27,978 bases of DNA from a virus, in IMG/VR virus record IMGVR_UViG_3300022745_000127, positions 1 through 27,978 of that record. One strand, given 5' to 3'. Of the stretch, positions 21,802 to 27,667 are shown in pieces. A program made the position numbers and the translations under genes. The notes beneath the pieces were generated by a model. The model made no database searches. It saw only the letters and a list, made by a program, of their open reading frames with translations, and was not told the DNA's origin. Each line of letters starts with the position of its first letter. The stretch's first letter is position 1.

Positions 21802-22035
21802 ATGCGACTTCTCAATCTACTCATTAGCCTCGATCAGTTTCTATTCAGCTTGATCACATTAGGCGGCGCTTATCCAGACGAGACAATGAGCAGCGCAGCA
21901 TTTAGAATGGAGCGTGACGGTAAATTCTTCGGGTTTTTCCGTCCAGTGATTGATTTTTTGTTTGTGTTTATTCAAGATGCGCACTGCAAAAAGGCGTACG
22001 AATCTGAAAAAATGAGGTTACAGGCCCCCAAATGA
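21802..22035 (+). CDS. Small conserved phage protein, 77 aa, lysis-proximal
   Basis: ATG 21802 with a weak ribosome binding site. The sequence LLNLLISLDQFLFSLITLGG then AYPDETMSSAAFRMERDGK and FRPVIDFLFVFIQDAHCKKAYESEKMR fits a very common phage small-protein family (LDQxLxxLxTLGxxxPDETLSxxAxRxxxxGKxxxxxFRPxIDxLF....HCxxAYxxE), usually next to lysis or ejection genes. The N-terminal helix is hydrophobic and may associate with the membrane. No function is established. It overlaps the next start by 4 nt. Confidence 0.75.
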   Translation: MRLLNLLISLDQFLFSLITLGGAYPDETMSSAAFRMERDGKFFGFFRPVIDFLFVFIQDAHCKKAYESEKMRLQAPK

Positions 22036-22307
22036 GCACCATATTTGAACTAATCCCCGTAGCGATGGCCTTTGCAGTCGCTATTTTTTCGTCAACGGCT
22101 TACACCAAAGCCCGGCGAATCCACGATAGAACCATGCTGATAATGGCCACCCTGGCGGCGATTATGCTCATCATCGCGCAAACGAGCTGGTATTCAACGT
22201 TGACCGGGGGAGGTTCAGACGACCCCACCTGGGTCAATAATCTCTGGACGCTGTTTAACACGACGGTTATGAGTGCGTTTTTGATTAACGCGATTGGCCG
22301 CAAATGA
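22032..22307 (+). CDS. Small membrane protein, 91 aa
   Basis: ATGA overlap with the previous gene. Three hydrophobic segments: IFELIPVAMAFAVAIFSSTA (residues ~4-23), MLIMATLAAIMLIIAQTSW (~35-53) and LWTLFNTTVMSAFLINAIG (~71-89), separated by a basic loop (TKARRIHDR) and a polar loop (TLTGGGSDDPTW). Placed just before the lysis genes; could be a holin-like or anti-holin-like protein, or a superinfection-exclusion factor. No recognisable family. The stop overlaps the next gene's ATG. Confidence 0.6.
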   Translation: MSTIFELIPVAMAFAVAIFSSTAYTKARRIHDRTMLIMATLAAIMLIIAQTSWYSTLTGGGSDDPTWVNNLWTLFNTTVMSAFLINAIGRK

Positions 22308-22681
22308 TAAAAAATATGCTCCCCCAGGATTCTCGCACCGTCGAGATTGCCTCGGCTTGGGCGATGATGATGATGAGCGTGGGGATAGGGGCGCATATTG
22401 TCATTGTCGATACCCTAATGACCGCCCACAATATCCCGTTTTGGGTTACGTGTTTAGCCCTGATCGGGATGCTTCAATTCTGGTCATTGGTTATCCATCC
22501 CTCTGCCGAGGTTTTGAGGTGTATATTGGCTTGGGTGTCTGGCATATTCTGGATTTGGTTATCGTTTGCTGACGGTAAACCCTCACCCGCTGATTTTTCT
22601 ACATTCACTTTAGGCATTGGAAACCTTTACGGGTTTGTCATCAATATCAATATGCTTCGCCGGGAACCGATATGGAGGTGA
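22304..22681 (+). CDS. Multi-pass membrane protein, 125 aa
   Basis: ATGA overlap at 22304 (a second ATG at 22316 is possible). About four hydrophobic segments: IASAWAMMMMSVGIGAHIVI, then FWVTCLALIGMLQFWSLVI, then CILAWVSGIFWIWLSFADG, and FTLGIGNLYGFVININML. Unusually rich in Met and Trp. A polar loop (GKPSPADFST) separates the last two. Together with the two adjacent genes it makes a run of membrane proteins directly upstream of the endolysin. Function not recognised; a role in lysis timing or host membrane modification is inferred from location only. Confidence 0.6.
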   Translation: MIKNMLPQDSRTVEIASAWAMMMMSVGIGAHIVIVDTLMTAHNIPFWVTCLALIGMLQFWSLVIHPSAEVLRCILAWVSGIFWIWLSFADGKPSPADFSTFTLGIGNLYGFVININMLRREPIWR

Positions 22682-22971
22682 TTGACTTAATCAAACTCCT
22701 GATGGAAAGCGGCTCCACGGGTGTGGCGAGTATCCTGGGTGGCATTGCCGGGTTGTGTGCCATTTTTATCAAATGGAAAAAGGTCGACATTGAGTCAACG
22801 ACCTCGATGAGCAGGCTCCAACAAGACCACTTAAAAAGCCTCATGGGGCAGAATAAGCAACTCGCTGATGACCTCTCAAGCCTGCGCGACAAAATGGCCT
22901 CGACTTATGACCAGATCGACGTACTACGTGCTCGCCCTGGTCGGTGTGATGATTGTCCATTGAAGGTATGA
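22672..22971 (+). CDS. Membrane-anchored coiled-coil protein, 99 aa
   Basis: ATG 22672 overlaps the preceding gene by 10 nt. A single hydrophobic segment (TGVASILGGIAGLCAIFI, residues ~16-33) is followed by basic KWKK, then a ~45-residue coiled coil (SRLQQDHLKSLMGQNKQLAD, DLSSLRDKMAS), and the C-terminus has CDDCPLKV with a Cys-x-x-Cys. The charges around the helix favour the coil being in the cytoplasm, unlike a standard i-spanin. It may be a holin partner or another membrane-tethered phage factor. Coupled to the endolysin gene. Confidence 0.6.
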   Translation: MEVIDLIKLLMESGSTGVASILGGIAGLCAIFIKWKKVDIESTTSMSRLQQDHLKSLMGQNKQLADDLSSLRDKMASTYDQIDVLRARPGRCDDCPLKV

Positions 22972-23423
22972 ACCTCTCCCCCCACTTCACCCTGGAGGAA
23001 TTCTGCGCCAGCGACATTGCCTCTCGCAAGGGGATAAATAACGACCTGCCGATAGAACTCTACGACACGGCCAAACAGACCGCTGAGCTAATGGAGCGCA
23101 TCCGAACCCATCTATCCGTCCACGCTGGCAAACCTTGTCCTATCTATATCTCCAGTGGATACCGCAGTCCCCTGGTCAACAAGGCGGTGGGGTCATTGGA
23201 TACGAGCGACCATCGGAAAGCTATGGCGGTGGATTTCAAATGTCCTGAATTTGGCTCGCCTTTAGAGATTAGCCGGGCGCTTGTGCCTATGGTTGAGCTA
23301 CTCAAGATCGGGCAATTGATACATGAATTTGGCTCCTGGGTGCACGTATCAACCCGGCTACCCGATAAGATGATTAACCGTATTTTGACAATCGACGCTA
23401 ACGGCGTGAAAGTGGGGATTTAA
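22968..23423 (+). CDS. Endolysin, M15A peptidase family
   Basis: A 151-residue protein starting MNLSPHFTLEEFCASDIASR, a standard opening for phage M15A peptidases, which cut the peptide bridges of peptidoglycan. The central SSGYRSPLVNKAVG is followed by SDHRKAMAVDFK: zinc ligands His82 and Asp89, then a probable catalytic Glu120 (LIHEFG) and the third ligand His126 in WVHVS. No signal peptide or membrane anchor, so it needs a holin for export. Start: ATG 22968 overlaps the previous stop (ATGA) and matches the family's start; the longer frame from TTG 22953 would add five unrelated residues. The stop overlaps the holin start. Confidence 0.88.
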   Translation: MNLSPHFTLEEFCASDIASRKGINNDLPIELYDTAKQTAELMERIRTHLSVHAGKPCPIYISSGYRSPLVNKAVGSLDTSDHRKAMAVDFKCPEFGSPLEISRALVPMVELLKIGQLIHEFGSWVHVSTRLPDKMINRILTIDANGVKVGI

Positions 23424-23812
23424 TGACCGACGTTACAGGGATAGGCGCAGTCGCGGATTTGGCGGGGACTGTAATCAATAAGATATGGCCTGATAAAACT
23501 GAGCAAGAAAAGCAACAGCTTGCCGCTGCGGTGATGGTCATTCAGGGGCAGCTTGATATTAACAAAGAGGAAGCGAAAAGCCCGAACTTCTTTGTGTCCG
23601 GCGCTCGCCCGTTCATCATGTGGGTTTGCGGTGCTGGCTGTGCCTGGAACTGGATTGGCTTACCCGTTGGCAAATTCGCCCTTGCGATTGCCGGGATTAG
23701 CCTGGCGATCTCTCCGGCAGACCTATCCGAGATGATGCCCCTATTGTTGGGCATGCTTGGGCTGGGTGGGATGCGGACTATTGAGCGGCTGAATGGGGTT
23801 GCCAGGACTTAA
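23423..23812 (+). CDS. Holin, 3TM type
   Basis: A 129-residue protein coupled to the endolysin (TAATG at 23422-23425). The N-terminal half is amphipathic (INKIWPDKTEQEKQQLAAAV), then the hallmark NFFVSGARPFIMWVCGAG of the Holin_3TM family, a segment LPVGKFALAIAGISLAI, and the C-terminal LSEMMPLLLGMLGLGGMRTI ending in ERLNGVA. Family members carry the pattern SxxRPxxxW....LxPLLxxLLGxGGxRxxEKxxG. It forms inner-membrane lesions that release the endolysin. The last 35 nt overlap a leftward gene. Confidence 0.88.
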   Translation: MTDVTGIGAVADLAGTVINKIWPDKTEQEKQQLAAAVMVIQGQLDINKEEAKSPNFFVSGARPFIMWVCGAGCAWNWIGLPVGKFALAIAGISLAISPADLSEMMPLLLGMLGLGGMRTIERLNGVART

Positions 23813-24044
23813 TCAGAGCATCATGCGCCTCGCTCATGGCTTTGTCTTGCTCTCTTAGCTCCCTCATGTGGGCTTTGATGCGGTCGGTGCTGTAATACCT
23901 GGCTGACTGTCTCAAAGCCTTTTCAAACCACGCATTAGCCCCTTCGCGGCCTTCCTTGGCTTTGATGTTGTAGTTGTAATATAGAAACCTAGCCTCAGCC
24001 TCGATCAAGCTATTCCCCCGATTTACCGCCAAAATGGTTACCAC
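23778..24044 (-). CDS. Unknown helical protein, up to 88 aa
   Basis: Leftward gene facing the holin. The sequence IEAEARFLYYNYNIKAKEGR then EGANAWFEKALRQSARYY and RIKAHMRELREQDKAMSE is helical with strong protein-like composition and resembles a short phage protein pattern (AxFLYYxY..K...GREAANxWFE). Start uncertain: GTG 24044 gives 88 residues, whereas TTG at 24008 has a GGGGGA upstream and begins right at MIEAEARF. I keep the longer form but favour the shorter. It is convergent with the holin and overlaps its 3' end by 35 nt. Confidence 0.6.
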   Translation of the reverse strand: MVTILAVNRGNSLIEAEARFLYYNYNIKAKEGREGANAWFEKALRQSARYYSTDRIKAHMRELREQDKAMSEAHDALIKSWQPHSAAQ

Positions 24045-24095
24045 GAAGGCACGGCTTTACCACTTCGCAAGCCAAAATCATCCGGGGCGGCTTGC

Positions 24096-24275
24096 TTATG
24101 GCATCGGAGGCTTTTTACCAGGCGCAACCCTAGCGGGAAAGTAGCCCTCGTCCCCTTGTTTGGTAAGTTTATCGCTGTTTTGTTTCCGTTTGCCAAGCCT
24201 ACCGAAAATAATCTCCCAATTCGTTTCATAAGCTTTATCATCCCGTTGCTTGCGCGGTGCGCTGCCTTTGCCCAT
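24096..24275 (-). CDS. Small basic protein, 59 aa (in alternative frame)
   Basis: ATG 24275 has GAGGC upstream (cgaggcattga before the start) and the frame runs to TAA at 24096-24098. The product reads MGKGSAPRKQRDDKAYETNW in part, then EIIFGRLGKRKQNS and ends YFPARVAPGKKPPMP. It is basic, with a short central helix. Phage proteins with MG-x-GS...R and NWxxIFG occur in early or middle regions. A longer frame in the same place (24038-24241) is less convincing and is rejected. Its 5' part overlaps the upstream small gene by 38 nt. Function unknown. Confidence 0.6.
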   Translation of the reverse strand: MGKGSAPRKQRDDKAYETNWEIIFGRLGKRKQNSDKLTKQGDEGYFPARVAPGKKPPMP

Positions 24276-24411
24276 TCAATGCCTCGATTGCTAACCTAAC
24301 CCCGTCGGATAAATTACCGCCTCCCAATCGCCTGGCAATAATCGCATGAGCTGCCGTTAGTCGGACGGGGTAAACATCCATCGGCGCGTCTTGTCTTAGT
24401 TTTGACTGCAT
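24238..24411 (-). CDS. Small protein with GGGNLSDGVRLAIEA motif (RHH-like)
   Basis: ATG 24411 opens a 57-residue frame ending in TGA at 24238. It contains YPVRLTAAHAIIARRLGGGN then LSDGVRLAIEALN. The layout, a short strand, a helix, a G-x-GN-[LV]-S-x-G-[IV]-R-x-A turn and a second helix, resembles ribbon-helix-helix-like small phage and bacterial regulators, but no DNA-binding role is proven. It is the first gene of a three-gene leftward cluster and lies a few base pairs from an inverted repeat, so self-regulation is possible. No strong Shine-Dalgarno visible. Confidence 0.58.
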   Translation of the reverse strand: MQSKLRQDAPMDVYPVRLTAAHAIIARRLGGGNLSDGVRLAIEALNGQRQRTAQATG

Positions 24412-24417
24412 CCCATA

Positions 24418-24457
24418 GTATTACACGCGAGTGTTACGCTTTCCGTCATTGTAATAC
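24418..24457. promoter_or_regulatory. Inverted repeats in divergent spacer
   Basis: GTATTAC (24418-24424) and GTAATAC (24451-24457) form a 7-bp inverted repeat. Between them ACAC-gcga-GTGT (24423-24434) is a second small palindrome. This spacer separates leftward gene 24238-24411 from rightward gene 24470-25327, so it must hold the divergent promoters. No clear sigma70 -35/-10 pair is recognised; the repeats are candidate operator half-sites. Confidence 0.35.
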
Positions 24458-24469
24458 GGTAAACGGGCG

Positions 24470-25327
24470 ATGATTGACGCCTGTCAAACTTCAACCGCTG
24501 TCATGGACGTTCCTTTTCCCACTCTCAAGTCTCAACTGGACGAGCACATCGCTGCGAACGAAAAGAAGTTTGCAGAATACGATTCCCTTATTTCCTCTTA
24601 CATGAAAGGTTTACCCATGACTGATGGTTTGAACATTACTAGCGCAGATCCAGCAATGATGATGGCCGCGATGAATAAAGGCGATGGCGGTATGTTGGGC
24701 GGTGGTGGCTTGCTTGGTGGCCTTTTGCTTGGAACACTTCTGAGGGGTGGTAACTTGCTGGGTGGGGGAGATAATGCCCAATCTCAAGCCAATATGTCGA
24801 TCATGGCAGGCTTGGGTGACCTGAAGCAAGCTGTTGCAGTCGGTGGCGCTCAGATGGAAACATCAAACGCCAACCAGACCATTGCCACCATGAGCGCGAT
24901 TAACGCATCAACTGGGGCAACGCAGATCGCAGTGGGTGGGTTAAAAGACCTGGTTAACTCTAACGGCATCGCCATGATGCAAATGTTTAACACGGTCAAC
25001 CAAACTATCTCGGCTGACGGTGACAAAACCCGCGCCCTGATAACCAATCAATACGAAGCCACGCTCAACCGTCAATTGTCGGACGCTAACGCAGCGATTA
25101 TTGAGCTACGCGGTGACCAACGCGCTGCCGCAGCTGCTCGGGCGACTGAGATCACGGTCAATCAAAACGTGAACCAGATGCAGCAACAGCAACAGCAACA
25201 AGTGTTGAACGACCGCATCGGTGCGCTGCTGGCCTCCCATCAAAACATCCAACAAGGGATAGTGAACCTTGGCACGATGACGGGTCAGGCAGGCCAGCAA
25301 ACGGCGGCTAACACGCGCGTATATTGA
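24470..25327 (+). CDS. Gly/Gln-rich putative phage structural protein, up to 285 aa
   Basis: A single rightward gene between two leftward clusters. The N-terminal ~45 residues are a charged helix (KSQLDEHIAANEKKFAEY). ATG 24617 (MTDGLNITSADP) has AAAGG upstream and is a good alternative start that would drop this part. Then comes a Gly/Leu-rich segment, LGGGGLLGGLLLGTLLRGG and LLGGGDNAQ (residues ~75-101), which may be membrane-active. A long Asn/Gln/Ala-rich helical region follows, ending TVNQNVNQMQQQQQQQVLND then RIGALLASHQNIQQG. Similar Gly-rich/coiled-coil phage proteins occur in virion gene sets, function unclear. It ends overlapping a convergent gene by 20 nt. Confidence 0.6.
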   Translation: MIDACQTSTAVMDVPFPTLKSQLDEHIAANEKKFAEYDSLISSYMKGLPMTDGLNITSADPAMMMAAMNKGDGGMLGGGGLLGGLLLGTLLRGGNLLGGGDNAQSQANMSIMAGLGDLKQAVAVGGAQMETSNANQTIATMSAINASTGATQIAVGGLKDLVNSNGIAMMQMFNTVNQTISADGDKTRALITNQYEATLNRQLSDANAAIIELRGDQRAAAAARATEITVNQNVNQMQQQQQQQVLNDRIGALLASHQNIQQGIVNLGTMTGQAGQQTAANTRVY

Positions 25328-25658
25328 CCATGAAGTCGCGCGGCGGAACATAGGTTTCCCGCGCGGCTAACGGTTGTCGCTCTCGGGGTTTGCAAGCATC
25401 GGGCTTTTCGGGTCTTGTGTACTTATGAGGGTCAGGGGCTGCGAGATAATCGCGGCCTTTTTTCGTTATGCCGTACTTTTGAATAAAGGGCGTGCCGTTT
25501 TTTCGGGGCGACACTTCATAACCCTTGATCTCGACAAACCCCATGCGCCTGATGTAATAGACCTGGTTTTCAAGCTGGGGATTGACCTTGAGAACATCAA
25601 TGATGGTCATAGGCCCGTTATCGGCCAGCATTTTTAGATATTGCTTTAGTTTGTTCAT
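25308..25658 (-). CDS. Winged-helix-like small protein, 116 aa
   Basis: Start at ATG 25658 (MNKLKQYLKML); its ATG begins one base after the upstream gene's stop. A longer frame begins upstream but its extra residues look non-coding. The first ~75 residues, MLADNGPMTIIDVLKVNPQL then ENQVYYIRRMGFVEIKGYEV and KYGITKKGRDYLA, look like a winged helix-turn-helix (helix, turn, recognition helix, then a Gly-Arg-xx-Leu wing). The C-terminal ~40 residues are polar and Pro/Arg-rich. Possible regulator of phage or host transcription; end of the leftward early operon. Confidence 0.7.
   Translation of the reverse strand: MNKLKQYLKMLADNGPMTIIDVLKVNPQLENQVYYIRRMGFVEIKGYEVSPRKNGTPFIQKYGITKKGRDYLAAPDPHKYTRPEKPDACKPRERQPLAARETYVPPRDFMVNIRAC
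25337..25365. terminator. GC-rich hairpin at convergent gene ends
   Basis: CGCGCG (25337-25342) pairs with CGCGCG (25360-25365) and, after a 2-nt bulge, GGAA (25345-25348) with TTCC (25356-25359). It lies 10 nt after the stop of the rightward gene and inside the 3' end of the leftward gene. No T-tract on either strand, so termination is uncertain. Confidence 0.3.
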
Positions 25659-25659
25659 T

Positions 25660-26136
25660 TCATTTAATTCCGTGTGCGGCTTCGATTGCCCGGGCAAATG
25701 CAACCAGGCTTATGGGTTCGTCCTTGTCAAATGTATCGCGTATATCTCGGATTTGTAAAACGCTCAATGGCTTTTTTGGTTGTTCATCCTCGAAGCACTC
25801 CATGGCCTCACACACCCCATCGGTTGTAATTCTGCATGGCGCTCGATCGGCTTTTTGCTTGCAGGCGTAGCAGGTATTGGTGAAAGAACTCATTAGTTTG
25901 TCTCCGCATTTCACGCACTTGGGCGGCTCGGCCTTTGGCTTTTCGATCACTTTCCGTGGTAGTGGGCACCATGCAATAACCCATGATGCGTCGGGATGAT
26001 ACTGCCCAATCGTGGCAATGTCGCCCTGGGTGAGTAACAAGACCTTGACGCCCCTGGGGGTATTTTCATCCACGGGTAGCCAATAGTTGTCAGTGGCAAC
26101 CGCTGCGGTCTTGGTTGTGTTGATTGTGTAGTTCAT
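25660..26136 (-). CDS. Zinc-finger-containing early protein with DUF551-like N-terminus, 158 aa
   Basis: The N-terminal ~60 residues (YWLPVDENTPRGVKVLLLTQ, then IATIGQYHPDASWVIAWCPLP) fit the phage DUF551-like pattern W-x-P-...-G-x-x-VLL...G......WxPLP. A zinc-ribbon-like CVKCGDKL...NTCYACK (two CxxC pairs) follows near residues ~74-92. The C-terminal part ends PISLVAFARAIEAAHGIK, a conserved ending (FARAIEAAHGI) shared by unrelated-looking phage early proteins. The modular build suggests a fusion of small early domains. ATGA overlap with thyX upstream. Function unknown. Confidence 0.72.
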   Translation of the reverse strand: MNYTINTTKTAAVATDNYWLPVDENTPRGVKVLLLTQGDIATIGQYHPDASWVIAWCPLPRKVIEKPKAEPPKCVKCGDKLMSSFTNTCYACKQKADRAPCRITTDGVCEAMECFEDEQPKKPLSVLQIRDIRDTFDKDEPISLVAFARAIEAAHGIK

Positions 26137-26825
26137 TTGCCATCGTCCTCCGCGTCATACAGTCCCCAGGTGGCGACTTGTAGGTTATGCACCTGCTCCG
26201 GGAAAAATGCGCCTATGGTCACCGGGGCGACCTGGTAAAGCTCCTTTAGTGCACCCTCGGCGACCAGGCGATGCTCTTTTTGCGTGGCTTTATCGAGACG
26301 GGATTGCAGGTAGTGGATCCAGCTCCTGAACGTACCATTGGCATAAATCCGGGACGGCGTGAGCCCCTCTGGCAACAGTGCTCTGGCTTGCTCTTTGGCA
26401 ATGCCTTTGGCAAGGGCTGCTCTGTACGCTTCGCCGCTGGCGCTGATAACATCGTTCTGAGCTTGCGCCCACCATTCGGCCAAGTCCTTGTCGTCGGTTT
26501 CTAGGCTGTTTTGGCGGTTTTTGGTGTCCTGTAAACGGCACTCGCGCAAGTCCACGGCTGGCAAAACATCGACAGACGAATATCTTTGGCTCAGTTCCTG
26601 AAAAAATAGCGATTTGTGGCGAAGAATCTGCCGCCCAATATCGCGGGTGGTGTTGATCTCAATGCAGGCGTTTGCCATCTCGAAGGGTGAAACGTGACCT
26701 TCGCGCATCATGTACCGCAGCAGGCTATCGATTGCCGGGTTCGCCTGGTTGTCAGGATTGGAAACCCTGGCAATATAGGCTATGGCTTTGTCAGCGTCGG
26801 GCGTGGCCCAGATTAGTTTTATCAT
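26133..26825 (-). CDS. thyX: Flavin-dependent thymidylate synthase ThyX
   Basis: A 230-residue ThyX. It makes dTMP from dUMP with methylene-tetrahydrofolate and FAD/NADPH. The signature RHRx7S appears as RHKSLFFQELS (residues 69-79, Lys replacing the second Arg), followed by QRYS. The upstream GHVSPFEMANACIEINTTR (residues 43-61) and the C-terminal SRIYANGTFRSWIHYLQSRL match the family, as does the length. It supplies dTMP for phage DNA replication, allowing growth where the host's own supply is limiting. Translational coupling at both ends (ATGA at 26825 with the small upstream gene, and ATGA at 26136). Confidence 0.93.
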   Translation of the reverse strand: MIKLIWATPDADKAIAYIARVSNPDNQANPAIDSLLRYMMREGHVSPFEMANACIEINTTRDIGRQILRHKSLFFQELSQRYSSVDVLPAVDLRECRLQDTKNRQNSLETDDKDLAEWWAQAQNDVISASGEAYRAALAKGIAKEQARALLPEGLTPSRIYANGTFRSWIHYLQSRLDKATQKEHRLVAEGALKELYQVAPVTIGAFFPEQVHNLQVATWGLYDAEDDGK

Positions 26826-26998
26826 TTAAGCTCCTTAAAAACGCGCACTTTTCCAGTTTTGGTTACATATACCTGGGTATGCCCCTTTGGGGTGTCGATT
26901 GCAATCACGACCCATCCTTTTTTTTCATCGTACACGCATCGGGTTACCTTTGCTGCGCCAAATTCAAAACCATAGGGTATTTCTGCAAAATGAGTCAT
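26822..26998 (-). CDS. Small protein upstream of thyX, 58 aa
   Basis: ATG 26998 immediately follows the preceding stop and the frame ends in TGA overlapping the thyX ATG (ATGA). The product contains THFAEIPYGFEFGAAKVTRC then VYDEKKGWVVIAIDTPKGH and QVYVTKTGKVRVFKELK, a small all-beta fold. Full-length coupling, no stops and protein-like composition argue that it is real even though it is short. Function unknown; a KxxK-rich C-terminus and beta strands suggest a nucleic-acid or protein binding mini-protein. Confidence 0.65.
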   Translation of the reverse strand: MTHFAEIPYGFEFGAAKVTRCVYDEKKGWVVIAIDTPKGHTQVYVTKTGKVRVFKELK

Positions 26999-27172
26999 TT
27001 ATTTACCTTCTGTATTTGTGATTTGCTCAACCAGCCAATCAAGTTGCTGTGCAATTGCGCCGAAGTGTCCACATTCGGGGATTCGTGCTTTTAATGCTTG
27101 AAGCATTGCAATGTCTCGCGCTTCGCTTAATGCTTTTAGCCATTCTTCGGGAATTGGCTGATTTGTAGTCAT
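26999..27172 (-). CDS. Small helical early protein, 57 aa
   Basis: The preferred start is ATG 27172 (MTTNQPIPEEWLKALSEAR), which overlaps the upstream stop by ATGA; an ATG at 27184 would add four residues and remove the natural coupling. The sequence is helical: ARDIAMLQALKARIPECGHF then AIAQQLDWLVEQITNTEGK. No motif recognised. It ends exactly before the next start. Confidence 0.65.
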   Translation of the reverse strand: MTTNQPIPEEWLKALSEARDIAMLQALKARIPECGHFGAIAQQLDWLVEQITNTEGK

Positions 27173-27351
27173 ACATAGATCCAAGTAGCCGCAGTAACCA
27201 TGCCAACCAAAAACGAAATTTCAAGATATGCGAACCTTGTGCCTGCCCCCCAACTTTGCATGTCCCAATTCCAGAAGATGAGCCCGAAAATTGGATATAC
27301 CACAACGAGCGGCAGAAGCAGTAGAACTGCGAATTTAAGTAGCTTGGTCAT
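27169..27351 (-). CDS. Small membrane protein, 60 aa
   Basis: Two hydrophobic segments, LLKFAVLLLLPLVVVYPIFG (residues ~4-23) and FAYLEISFLVGMVTAATWIY (~40-59), with an Asn/Trp/Asp/Gly loop between. Both ends are coupled (ATGA at 27351 and 27172). Early-operon small membrane proteins of phages often act on the host envelope or exclude superinfecting phages, but nothing specific is shown here. Confidence 0.65.
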   Translation of the reverse strand: MTKLLKFAVLLLLPLVVVYPIFGLIFWNWDMQSWGAGTRFAYLEISFLVGMVTAATWIYV

Positions 27352-27479
27352 ATCGCCCCCGAGATAACAACAACTATCAGGAAAACAGACAGTGCCACGG
27401 TCGCCACGTCGATCAATAGTTGGCTAATGTCTGAGCGGTTGGTTCGCCCTTGGTTGCAGTCTTGATTGCAGCAGGTCAT
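27348..27479 (-). CDS. Very small membrane protein, 43 aa, Cys-rich start
   Basis: ATG 27479 overlaps the upstream stop (ATGA) and the stop overlaps the next ATG, so it is coupled on both sides. It begins MTCCNQDCNQGRTNRSDISQ, with a Cys-Cys and a third Cys at residue 8, then one hydrophobic segment (LLIDVATVALSVFLIVVVIS). Could be a metal-binding or membrane-anchored regulator. The Cys cluster is at the N-terminus before the helix. Confidence 0.6.
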   Translation of the reverse strand: MTCCNQDCNQGRTNRSDISQLLIDVATVALSVFLIVVVISGAI

Positions 27480-27667
27480 TTCCGGGCCTCCAGCATTGCG
27501 TCTGCAACTTTGTAGCAAACCACTGCAATCATCTTTGGGTCCGGTATTGCTCTAGACGTTGCAGACATTACTGATGCAAGCATTTGCGCTGCAAAGTAGT
27601 CTCGCAGGGTCATGCCCTGAAAAGCAGTTCCAAAAGGAAATGCTGGCCCGCCTGTTTCTTTCGTCAT
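27476..27667 (-). CDS. Small early protein of GGxAFP/GMTLRDYFAAQ family, 63 aa
   Basis: The sequence GGPAFPFGTAFQGMTLRDYF then AAQMLASVMS and VVCYKVADAMLEARK matches a very common phage family (GGxAFPxxxxxxxGMTLRDYFAAxAxxxx...A...YxxADAMLxAR). Its function is not known. It is coupled at both ends by ATGA overlaps. Its presence supports the early region of a Gram-negative phage. Confidence 0.8.
   Translation of the reverse strand: MTKETGGPAFPFGTAFQGMTLRDYFAAQMLASVMSATSRAIPDPKMIAVVCYKVADAMLEARK

Noticed and set aside
22953-22967. TTG start adding MSIEG to the endolysin
   Set aside because: ATG 22968 overlaps the upstream stop (ATGA) and gives the MNLSPHFTLEEF start typical of this endolysin family.
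24038-24241. 67-residue leftward ORF (MIKLMKRIGRLFSVG...) with an ATGA-type overlap
   Set aside because: The overlapping frame 24096-24275 has a better Shine-Dalgarno and a more protein-like, phage-like product; this frame's second half is low in structure and looks like a shadow.
25659-25703. 15-residue N-terminal extension of the winged-helix-like gene
   Set aside because: It reads the end of the upstream gene out of frame, and the folded domain begins at MNKLKQYL (25658), adjacent to the upstream stop.
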